Origin: Candidatus Omnitrophota bacterium
GTDB taxonomy: Bacteria > Omnitrophota > Gorgyraeia > Aquiviventales > Aquiviventaceae
DNA: 37,040 nt
Direction of reading: 5' to 3'
Assembly: GCA_016206675.1 (NCBI GenBank)
Contig: JACQRD010000047.1
Span: forward strand, 1 to 37,040
In this document: positions 9,477 to 15,541 of the stretch, one piece after another
Numbering within the stretch: the first letter of the stretch is position 1
How the letters are laid out: every line of letters begins with the position of its first letter
Notes under the pieces: generated by a model
What the model saw: only the letters and a program-made list of their open reading frames with translations
Database searches by the model: none
What the model was told of the DNA's origin: nothing
Position numbers and translations under genes: made by a program

Positions 9477-9901
9477 TGTGGCGGTCGGCGGTGACACGGC
9501 GGCGGTTTCTGCACGTGCTTCTCGGCGCCATCGGCGTCGCGGCGCTTCGCCCGTTTCGGGCCTTGGCGCCCTTGATGCCGCGGATGCCATCTGAACCGCT
9601 TAGCGAGCGGTTGGGACGCCTGCTGCCTGATCCAACCAGCGCCGCCGTGGTCGGCCACGCGTATCTCGATTGCGTGCCTGCAGAAGCGGATAGGCATCGG
9701 CTCGTGGAGCTGATGAGTCCGCGGCGGCAGCGCAGGGCGCTTGCGGCAGCTCCCACCGCCCGCTTGCAGGAATGGTTTCATCAGCGAAGGCGACGGGATT
9801 TTGAAATGGAGCACACCGTGCTGGTGCAGGGATGGATGCTCTCTGTGACCGAAGCGCGGCTGTGCGCGTTAGTGGCTCTCCGGGCGGGACGCTCGGCATG
9901 A
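9476..9901 (+). CDS. Tat-signal small subunit of the GMC dehydrogenase
   Basis: A 141-residue protein starting by TAATG overlap with the GMC gene. Residues 7-13 (TRRRFLH) match the twin-arginine motif and are followed by a hydrophobic stretch (14-24), so it should be exported folded through Tat. The C-terminal part (DFEMEHTVLVQGWMLSVTEARLCAL) resembles the small proteins partnered with GMC dehydrogenases (gluconate 2-dehydrogenase subunit 3-like). The likely role is to carry the flavoprotein subunit through the Tat pore and remain bound to it in the periplasm. The function is inferred from the motif and the gene order; no cofactor ligands such as CxxCH are present. Confidence 0.75.
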   Translation: MWRSAVTRRRFLHVLLGAIGVAALRPFRALAPLMPRMPSEPLSERLGRLLPDPTSAAVVGHAYLDCVPAEADRHRLVELMSPRRQRRALAAAPTARLQEWFHQRRRRDFEMEHTVLVQGWMLSVTEARLCALVALRAGRSA

Positions 9902-9914
9902 GGAGGTAAGAGAC

Positions 9915-10115
9915 ATGGAAGACGCCCTGCAAGCACTCGGGTTGTTCCAACAGCTTGGCATTGCGGAACTGGTCATCATCCTGTTGATCGCGCTGCTCAT
10001 CTTCGGTCCGAAGCGGCTGCCTGAGCTGGCCAAGTCGCTTGGCCGGGCCGTGCAGGAGTTTCGGCGGCAGGTCACCGGAGCCTTCCGCGGCCCCAAACAT
10101 CGGCCGAAGCCATGA
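9915..10115 (+). CDS. tatA: Twin-arginine translocase subunit TatA/E
   Basis: A 66-residue protein with the TatA architecture: a short N terminus, a transmembrane helix (about 14-31, GIAELVIILLIALLIF), the FGPKRLPEL hinge, an amphipathic helix (LAKSLGRAVQEFRRQV) and a basic tail. TatA oligomers form the translocation element of the Tat system. A strong ribosome binding site (GAGGAGG) lies about 8 nt before the ATG. It directly follows a Tat-signal gene, which suggests a dedicated or locally boosted export route for the GMC complex. No TatB or TatC is encoded in the window. Confidence 0.92.
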   Translation: MEDALQALGLFQQLGIAELVIILLIALLIFGPKRLPELAKSLGRAVQEFRRQVTGAFRGPKHRPKP

Positions 10116-10158
10116 TCACCTGCTCCTTTCTGGTGTTGAAGGGTAGCCGCTACTGACG

Positions 10159-11289
10159 ATGTCCGGCCTGTTTTGGCTCTCCTTCAGTGCGCTCATCTAC
10201 ATCTACGCTGGCTATCCGCTGCTGGTATGGGTGCTGGCGCGGGTGTTCGGGCGCGAGCCGGTGCGGCGTGATGGGGCTCCCATCGTCTCGCTGCTGATTC
10301 CTGCGTATAACGAGGAGGCGTACATTGAGGCGCGGCTGCGCAACAGCCTGGCCCTGGACTATCCGAAGGATCGCCTGGAGATCGTCGTCGCCAGCGACGG
10401 CTCCACCGACGGCACCAACGCCATCGTGGAGCACTTTGTACCCCGGGGCGTGCGGCTGATCGCGATGGAGCGCAATCTCGGCAAGGCGGCGATGCTCAAC
10501 CGGGTCGTACCGCAGTTGCGCGGCGAGATCGTCGTGCTCTCCGGCGCCTCTACTGAATTGGAACCGGATGCGCTGCGGCGGCTGGTGCGGTCCTTTGCCG
10601 ATGCATCGGTCGGCTGCGTCTGTGGGTTGTACCGGTTGAAAGGCTCCTCGCAGGATCTGCGCGGAGAAGGGGAAGGGTTGTACTGGCGCTATGAAACCGC
10701 GATCAAGCAGCAAGAGAGCCGGCTGCATTCCATCCTCGGCGCGCACGGGGCGTTCTATGCCATCAGAAAATCGCTGTTTCGCCCACTGGCCGCGGCATCG
10801 ATCAATGACGATTACGTCATCGCCATGCGCGTCGTCGAGCAAGGATTTCGAGCGGTCTATGAGCCCTCAGCGGTGGGATGGGAGCGGGAGGTAGCCTCAG
10901 TGGAAAGCGAGTTTGCGCGCCGCCGGCGCATTGCAGTCGGCAATTGCCAGCAGATCGTCGCGCTGCGGCATCTGCTGAATCCGCTGCGCGGATGGGTCGC
11001 GTTCGCCTTCTTTTCGCACAAGGCGCTGCGCACGTTGGCTCCCGTCTTTCTACTGATGTTGTTGGTCTCGACGTTCTGGCTGCCGGCAGGGTGGCGCGCG
11101 GTCGCGCTCACCGCCCAGGCACTGCTCTATGGCAGCGCGCTCGCCGGCTATTGTTGCCAGCAGCGGGGCAAAACCGTCAAATGGCTCTCGCCTCCGCTGT
11201 ATTTTTGCTTCGGCAACTTGGCCATGCTCGCCGGCCTCTGGACCTTCTGCACCAGCCAACACCGCCTCCCCTGGTCTCACCGCAAATAA
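10159..11289 (+). CDS. Membrane GT2 glycosyltransferase
   Basis: A 376-residue inverting family 2 glycosyltransferase with an N-terminal membrane helix (3-22), a GT-A domain (~43-270) and C-terminal helices (~285-365), as in processive or lipid-linked polysaccharide synthases. The nucleotide-sugar motif (VVASDGSTDGTN) and the acceptor-side INDDYVIAMRVVEQGFR are present. Where close relatives usually have SDAN or DAD for metal binding, this protein reads LSGAST, so the expected Asp is missing; the basic RRRRIAVGNCQQ segment replaces the usual QxxRW. It may therefore be altered in specificity or activity. It follows tatA after a 43-nt gap and ends at a palindrome with a T-run (11289-11311). Confidence 0.85.
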   Translation: MSGLFWLSFSALIYIYAGYPLLVWVLARVFGREPVRRDGAPIVSLLIPAYNEEAYIEARLRNSLALDYPKDRLEIVVASDGSTDGTNAIVEHFVPRGVRLIAMERNLGKAAMLNRVVPQLRGEIVVLSGASTELEPDALRRLVRSFADASVGCVCGLYRLKGSSQDLRGEGEGLYWRYETAIKQQESRLHSILGAHGAFYAIRKSLFRPLAAASINDDYVIAMRVVEQGFRAVYEPSAVGWEREVASVESEFARRRRIAVGNCQQIVALRHLLNPLRGWVAFAFFSHKALRTLAPVFLLMLLVSTFWLPAGWRAVALTAQALLYGSALAGYCCQQRGKTVKWLSPPLYFCFGNLAMLAGLWTFCTSQHRLPWSHRK

Positions 11290-11311
11290 ATCGTGCCTGG
11301 CACGATTTTTT
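11289..11311. repeat. REP-like palindrome with T-run
   Basis: AATCGTGCC-T-GGCACGATT (11289-11307) has 9-bp arms and runs into TTTTTT. It begins at the GT2 stop codon and could also end transcription of that operon. A related element (GTGCC-A-GGCAC plus T-run) lies at 12006-12029, beyond the toxin-antitoxin pair. Confidence 0.75.
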
Positions 11312-11320
11312 AGATGGGTT

Positions 11321-11620
11321 CTAGGGGTGGGGAGTCACGGCGAGAATCGTGAGTTGGTGTTTCTCTGGGCCGTAACACCAGAAGATCCGGTACGCTGAGG
11401 GGGTGCGGTTTTGCGCATAGGCTTCAAACACCTTCTCCTTCGGATTGAACGGATGCGAGATGGAGGAGTAGGGATGGGTGTGGCGGGAAGGGTGTTTGGG
11501 GTTGTGCTGCAGGTACGCCAGCGATTTCTTGATCTGTCTCACGAGGCCTTCATGACGCGGCGTGCGTTCCAGCGCTTCGAGATCTTTCTGCGCGCTCGCC
11601 GTGAAGATCAGCGCAAACAT
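11321..11620 (-). CDS. RelE/ParE-like toxin
   Basis: A 99-residue basic protein with the composition of the RelE/ParE superfamily: an N-terminal helix rich in Lys and Arg (QKDLEALERTPRHEGLVRQIKK), then a C-terminal strand region (SAYRIFWCYGPEKHQLTILAVTPHP) typical of this fold. These toxins usually cleave mRNA on the ribosome or inhibit gyrase; which applies here cannot be read from the sequence. Its start overlaps the stop of the upstream small gene by one base (TAATG on the - strand), the usual arrangement of an antitoxin-first module. It is one of only two - strand genes in the window. Confidence 0.7.
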   Translation of the reverse strand: MFALIFTASAQKDLEALERTPRHEGLVRQIKKSLAYLQHNPKHPSRHTHPYSSISHPFNPKEKVFEAYAQNRTPSAYRIFWCYGPEKHQLTILAVTPHP

Positions 11621-11925
11621 TACGCCTCGTCGTTCAGGTACTTCGTATAGTCTTCCTTGGCTTTGACCGTGCGGCCTTTCCTGGCGTCCTCCAGCCCCTC
11701 CTTGACGCGCTTCATCGCTTCGGGATTCTTGAACAGCCAGGCCTCGTAGGCGGGAACGGTGACGAGAGGGTCCAGGATGATCTGGCCCACCCGATTGCGG
11801 TACACTCGGTAACTTGAGACGCGCATCCCCGGCAGGCGCCCCAGCGCCACGCGATGTTTCGCGTCCACCCGCGCTTCGGTCACTGCTTCAAATTCGGCGT
11901 CCTTCAAAATGTCCTGCCGGATCAT
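11620..11925 (-). CDS. Antitoxin of the TA module
   Basis: A 101-residue protein encoded immediately upstream of the toxin. The N-terminal half has short strand-like segments (VDAKHRVALG, SSYRVYRNRVGQIILDPLVTVP) that resemble an AbrB/MazE-type DNA-binding hairpin. The C-terminal half is a charged helix (EAMKRVKEGLEDARKG) of the sort that wraps a partner toxin. A good ribosome binding site (GGGAGG) sits 6 nt before the ATG. Repeated GTGGGAT sequences over and behind its promoter would suit autoregulation. The family assignment is tentative; the gene arrangement is the stronger evidence. Confidence 0.65.
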   Translation of the reverse strand: MIRQDILKDAEFEAVTEARVDAKHRVALGRLPGMRVSSYRVYRNRVGQIILDPLVTVPAYEAWLFKNPEAMKRVKEGLEDARKGRTVKAKEDYTKYLNDEA

Positions 11926-11949
11926 CGCGCACCTCCCTCGTCACCGACA

Positions 11950-11978
11950 ACGATACCATAAAGTGGGATTTAATACAA
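11950..11978 (-). promoter_or_regulatory. Sigma-70 promoter of the TA module
   Basis: On the - strand, TTGTAT (11978-11973) is separated by 17 bp from TATCGT (11955-11950), preceded by TGG. It lies 25 bp upstream of the antitoxin ATG and reads towards it. Confidence 0.5.
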
Positions 11979-12002
11979 GTGGGATATACTAACTATCCCA
12001 CT
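11963..12002. promoter_or_regulatory. Operator-like GTGGGAT repeats
   Basis: A perfect inverted repeat AGTGGGATA (11978-11986) / TATCCCACT (11994-12002) with a 7-bp spacer abuts the -35 box of the TA promoter. A third copy, GTGGGATT (11963-11970), lies between the -35 and -10 boxes. This is the expected geometry for repression by an antitoxin or antitoxin-toxin complex. Confidence 0.6.
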
Positions 12003-12005
12003 CTA

Positions 12006-12029
12006 AAATCGTGCCAGGCACCATTTTTT
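12006..12029. repeat. REP-like palindrome with T-run (second copy)
   Basis: ATCGTGCC-A-GGCACCATTTTTT is a near copy, in the same orientation, of the element at 11289-11311. The two copies bracket the toxin-antitoxin pair. Confidence 0.7.
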
Positions 12030-12112
12030 GGCGTTGCCTGCGCACGACAATTCGTGCTTGATTCCCCCTCCAGCAGCAACATCCTCTCGCTTTCCGAGGA
12101 ATAAGGTACTTA

Positions 12113-12139
12113 GTAACTACTTGTAAAATAAGCAGTTAC
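12113..12139. promoter_or_regulatory. Palindrome upstream of the HTH gene
   Basis: GTAACTACTT (12113-12122) and AAGCAGTTAC (12130-12139) form 10-bp arms with one mismatch around a 7-bp AT-rich spacer. It lies in the roughly 200-bp AT-rich stretch between the TA module and the operon that begins at 12227, and is a candidate operator. Confidence 0.45.
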
Positions 12140-12163
12140 AAAAATATTGATACCTGAACACTT

Positions 12164-12179
12164 CGGCATGGCATGTGCT
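12164..12179 (+). promoter_or_regulatory. Weak sigma-54-like site upstream of the HTH gene
   Basis: CGGCATGGCATGTGCT keeps the invariant GG and GC at the correct -24/-12 spacing and the flanking CA and TGCT, but differs from the consensus TGGCACG-N4-TTGCW at three positions. A loose sigma-70 alternative, TTGTAA-N18-TATTGA, lies at 12121-12150. Confidence 0.3.
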
Positions 12180-12226
12180 TACTTATGTCTATATCTGCGT
12201 AACAATGAGGAGGTTTGCATAACGTC

Positions 12227-12436
12227 ATGACCACCGGAACGGCCAGCCAGCTGCTGACATTAGAGGAAGTCGCCGGTTACCTCAGAGTCTCCAAGGCGAC
12301 GGTCAGACGTTGGACCAACAGCGGAAAGCTGCCCTGCTACCGCCTCGGCGGCAAGGCCGGCCGCCGGCTGTTTTCGCTGGAGCAGATCCAGCAGTTTCTG
12401 ACCGCCAACGAACAGAAGCCGGTAGTGACCACCTAA
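12227..12436 (+). CDS. Small excisionase/MerR-type HTH DNA-binding protein
   Basis: A 69-residue protein made almost entirely of one helix-turn-helix domain: LLTLEEVAGYLRVSKATVRRWTNSGKLP, then the wing YRLGGKAGRRLFSLEQIQQFL. This is the excisionase-family/BldC-like HTH, found in phage Xis proteins and in small developmental regulators. The AGGAGG at 12208-12213 supports the ATG at 12227 (spacing 13); an in-frame TTG at 12215 is too close to it. No integrase is nearby, and the stop overlaps the next glycosyltransferase start (TAATG). A local regulator of the polysaccharide operon is therefore more likely than an excisionase. Confidence 0.8.
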   Translation: MTTGTASQLLTLEEVAGYLRVSKATVRRWTNSGKLPCYRLGGKAGRRLFSLEQIQQFLTANEQKPVVTT

Positions 12437-13566
12437 TGCCTAAGCCCCTGCGCGTGCTCATGCTCAACTATGATTGCCCGCCGCTCGGGGCGGGCGCCGG
12501 GCAGATGGCCTTCGGGCTGTCGAAGGCGCTGGTGCGCGCAGGCCATCAGGTGGACTTCGTGACCATGGGCTTCAAGGGCCTGCCGGCAAGGGAAGAGATC
12601 GAGGGCGTGCGCATTCACCGCGTGCCGTGCCTGCGCCGCCGCGCGCACATGTGCACGATGGCGGAGGCCGCCACGTACGTCGTCTCGGCGCTGGTCGCCG
12701 TGCGACGGCTGGTGCGGCAGCATCGCTACGACCTGATCCACGCGCACTTCATCTTTCCGGGTGGGCCCATCGGGTGGTGTGCCTCGCGATGGACCAAGGT
12801 GCCCTATCTGATCACCGCGCATGGCTCCGACGTGCCCGGCTACAACCCGTACCGGCTGCAGCTGGTCCACTGGATGATGGCGCCGCTGTGGCGGGCTATC
12901 GTGCGCCGCGCGAGGCACGTGGTCTGTCCCAGCCGCCGGCTGCGCAGCCTGCTGGCGGCGTGCGGAGCCAGCGCGCCGGTGACGATCATCCCCAACGGGA
13001 TGGACGCGCCGCCGGCGACCGCGCCGCAGCCCCGGCTGCGCCGCATCCTCATCGTGGGTCGCATGGTGCAGCTCAAAGGCGTGCAGCATGCCCTGGCCGC
13101 CCTCAACGGCTTCTCTAAAGACTACGAACTGCATATTGTCGGCGATGGGCCGTACCTGCCGACGCTGCGGCAGATGGCCGAGGCGCAGGGGGCGCGCGTG
13201 ACGTTTTGGGGATGGGTGGACAGCCACTCGCCGAAATTCCGCGAGCTGTTCGAAACATCAAGCCTCTTCATACTGCCCTCGGAGTCGGAGAATTTTCCAG
13301 TCGTGCTGCTCGAAGCGATGGCCGCCGGCCTGCCCATCATCACGACCTCCGGCACCGGCTGCGATGAGGTGGTCGGCGACGCCGCCCTCCTCGTGCCCCC
13401 CGGCGATGTGCAAGCGCTGCGCTACGCGGTGAAACGCCTCATCGAAGATGAGCCGTTGCGCCGCACGTTGGGCCAGGCGGCCCGCCGGCGCCTGGAAGAA
13501 CAGTTCAGCTGGAGCGCCGTCGCCGCGCGGTACGCCGCGCTCTACCAGCGCGCGGAGGGGGCATGA
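12436..13566 (+). CDS. GT4 glycosyltransferase
   Basis: A 376-residue GT-B glycosyltransferase. The N-terminal domain has the Gly-rich acceptor loop (LNYDCPPLGAGAGQMAFGLSK cut short: key residues GAGAG near 17-21) and HAHFIFPGGPIGW. The C-terminal domain has IVGRMVQLKGVQHAL and the GT4 donor-binding motif SESENFPVVLLEAMAAGLP near residue 283. It is a cytoplasmic enzyme adding a sugar from a nucleotide donor to a lipid-linked glycan; sugar identity is unknown. It is the second gene of the HTH-led operon and overlaps both neighbours by 1-4 nt. Confidence 0.9.
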   Translation: MPKPLRVLMLNYDCPPLGAGAGQMAFGLSKALVRAGHQVDFVTMGFKGLPAREEIEGVRIHRVPCLRRRAHMCTMAEAATYVVSALVAVRRLVRQHRYDLIHAHFIFPGGPIGWCASRWTKVPYLITAHGSDVPGYNPYRLQLVHWMMAPLWRAIVRRARHVVCPSRRLRSLLAACGASAPVTIIPNGMDAPPATAPQPRLRRILIVGRMVQLKGVQHALAALNGFSKDYELHIVGDGPYLPTLRQMAEAQGARVTFWGWVDSHSPKFRELFETSSLFILPSESENFPVVLLEAMAAGLPIITTSGTGCDEVVGDAALLVPPGDVQALRYAVKRLIEDEPLRRTLGQAARRRLEEQFSWSAVAARYAALYQRAEGA

Positions 13567-14564
13567 GTCGCCGTCCCCGGCAGGGTCCGGATTTCCTCTG
13601 CATCGGCGCGCCGCGCTGTGGCACGACGTGGCTCTACCAGATGCTGAAGACGCATCCGCAGATCTGGCTGCCCCCGGTGAAGGAGTTGAAATATTTTCAC
13701 AGCGATCCGGCCGCGGGCACGCTGCTGGGGCAGCGGCTCTTCGGCCGCGCGCCAGAGCATCAGGTCTGGCGCAAGCATCTGCGATCACGTCTCGAGGAGA
13801 CCGTGCTGGCCCCGGCGCTCTTCGGCAGCGGGGGGATGGTCACGTGGTGGAGGAAGGGGGCCATGCGGCTGGGCGACGGCTACTGGGGCGGACGACTAAA
13901 CACCCTGCGCCGCAGCCCGGGGCGTTTCTTCTCGGATCTGGCGTGGGATGTCCGGTATTTTGGCGGCGGGGGGACCGATGCGTGGTACTGCGCATTGTTC
14001 GACGCCGCCCGGGAGCGGGTCACCGGCGACATCACGCCGAGCTACCTGATGCTGGACGCAGCCCAGGTGGCCCGCGCGCACCGGCTGCTGCCGCAGGCCA
14101 AAATCGTCTTGTTCCTGCGTGATCCCATCGAGCGCTTCTGGGCGGCGGCGCGCATGCAGTGGGGGTTAGGGAAGCTCTCGTTTGACTTGACGGACGCGGA
14201 GGCGATCGCCCGGCTGGCGCGTCATCCCAACCAGGTGCTGCGCGCCGATTACCAGCGGGCACTCACGATCTGGGAGGCGCGCTATCCCCCCGCGCAATGG
14301 TTCATCGCCTTCTATGAAGAGCTGGCAGAAGCACCCGAGGCGCTGCTGATGCGCCTCTATCGCTTCCTTGGCGTGGAGGCCTCGGCCCGGCGCATCCCGG
14401 CGCAGGTACGACAGCGGGTGCTGGCGGCTCCCCCCCATGAGATGCCGCCGGCGGTGGGGCGCGAGCTGGCTCGACAGTACCTGCCGCAGCTGGAGTATGT
14501 GCAGGCCCGCTTCGGCGGCTATACGACGCGCTGGCTGCATGACGCGCAGGCACGGCTCGCATGA
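13563..14564 (+). CDS. PAPS-dependent sulfotransferase
   Basis: A 333-residue sulfotransferase-domain protein. The 5'-phosphosulfate loop is clear near residue 17 (GAPRCGTTWLYQML), and the 3'-phosphate-binding region near 178-190 reads IVLFLRDPIERFWAAARMQWG with the expected Arg and Ser/Ala positions. These enzymes move sulfate from PAPS to hydroxyl or amino groups of carbohydrates. Because it lies between two polysaccharide genes with ATGA overlaps at both ends, it probably sulfates the exopolysaccharide or its lipid-linked precursor. A sulfated surface glycan would be strongly anionic. Confidence 0.88.
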   Translation: MSRRPRQGPDFLCIGAPRCGTTWLYQMLKTHPQIWLPPVKELKYFHSDPAAGTLLGQRLFGRAPEHQVWRKHLRSRLEETVLAPALFGSGGMVTWWRKGAMRLGDGYWGGRLNTLRRSPGRFFSDLAWDVRYFGGGGTDAWYCALFDAARERVTGDITPSYLMLDAAQVARAHRLLPQAKIVLFLRDPIERFWAAARMQWGLGKLSFDLTDAEAIARLARHPNQVLRADYQRALTIWEARYPPAQWFIAFYEELAEAPEALLMRLYRFLGVEASARRIPAQVRQRVLAAPPHEMPPAVGRELARQYLPQLEYVQARFGGYTTRWLHDAQARLA

Positions 14565-15541
14565 CGCGGGCAAGTTGGCTGGGCGGCTGGTGGCTCAGAG
14601 CCGGCGTCGCCGGCGGCCTGCTGTATCTCATTATCCGCACCATTCCGCTGGCCGACGTGGCGCGGTCGCTGCGATCGGCCCGGCTGCCCGAGGTGGCGGC
14701 GGCCATCGCCCTGTTGGGTGCGGCGCGCGCGCTGAGCGGCTACCGCATGAAGCGGCTCACCGATGAGCAGGGCATGGGCTTATCCACGCTGCAGATCATG
14801 GAGATCGGCATGGCCAGTTCGTTCTACGGGTTCGTGCTGCCGGGATCGTTGTCGGGGGGGCTCATCCGCTGGTACCGGCTCGGCCGGCAGGGCAAGAAGC
14901 CGGCCGGTGCCGTGGCCGCCATCGCGTTTGATCGGTGGACGGATACGATGGTACTCGCAGCCGTCGGGCTGGCCTGCTGGGCGCTCAGCCCGATCGCGCA
15001 CACGCGCGCCCTGATCGGGCTCATCCTGCTGGCGGCCATCGCCGCCCTCCTCGGGCTCTATGGCATGACCTTTCAGCAGCACGGCGCGCGGGTGCTTGAG
15101 CCCTTCAGGCGGCTCCTGCGGTCGCTAGCCCCCGGCCTTATGCGGGAAAAGATCAACCGGGTGCGCAAGGCGCTGGCCCAGTATCACGCGTTGCCGCCCA
15201 CGGCGCTGGGTGCGCTGTTGGGGCTTTCCGTCGCCGTGCAACTGGCGGGCGCGGCGTCTCTGTTGCTGCTGGCGCGTTCGCTGAACGTCTCACTGCCGTT
15301 TGTGGACGTCTGCTGGATCCGCTCGTGCATGCTGCTGCTGGCCATGCTCCCCATCACGGTGGCCGGCTTAGGCATCCGGGAAGGCAGCTTGCTGGTCTTC
15401 CTGGCCCCCTACGGGGTCAGCGGCGCGGAGGCGATCGCCCTGTCCGTGCTCAAGCTGGCGGCGGGGCTGGTCCTGATCGTCGTCGGGGGATTGCTCGAGC
15501 TGCGGCGCCTGCTGCAGCCGCAGAGGGCGCAGGCCTCATGA
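14561..15541 (+). CDS. Flippase-like integral membrane protein (LPG synthase TM / UPF0104)
   Basis: A 326-residue protein with about eight hydrophobic helices and the conserved segments of the lysylphosphatidylglycerol-synthase transmembrane family (FYGFVLPGSLSGGLIRWYRL, AAIAFDRWTDTM, VAGLGIREGSLLVFL). Family members without the soluble LPG synthetase domain are often described as flippase-like and appear in many glycolipid and exopolysaccharide clusters. A role in moving a lipid or lipid-linked glycan across the inner membrane is plausible but not shown. It is coupled by ATGA overlaps on both sides. Confidence 0.82.
   Translation: MTRASWLGGWWLRAGVAGGLLYLIIRTIPLADVARSLRSARLPEVAAAIALLGAARALSGYRMKRLTDEQGMGLSTLQIMEIGMASSFYGFVLPGSLSGGLIRWYRLGRQGKKPAGAVAAIAFDRWTDTMVLAAVGLACWALSPIAHTRALIGLILLAAIAALLGLYGMTFQQHGARVLEPFRRLLRSLAPGLMREKINRVRKALAQYHALPPTALGALLGLSVAVQLAGAASLLLLARSLNVSLPFVDVCWIRSCMLLLAMLPITVAGLGIREGSLLVFLAPYGVSGAEAIALSVLKLAAGLVLIVVGGLLELRRLLQPQRAQAS

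Noticed and set aside
11814..12104. + strand frame of 96 codons
   Set aside because: It is antisense to the antitoxin and crosses the TA promoter and a palindrome; composition is arbitrary.
12227..12436. Phage excisionase marking a prophage or integrative element
   Set aside because: No integrase, attachment site, tRNA gene or phage gene is present; neighbours are glycan genes with coupled translation.
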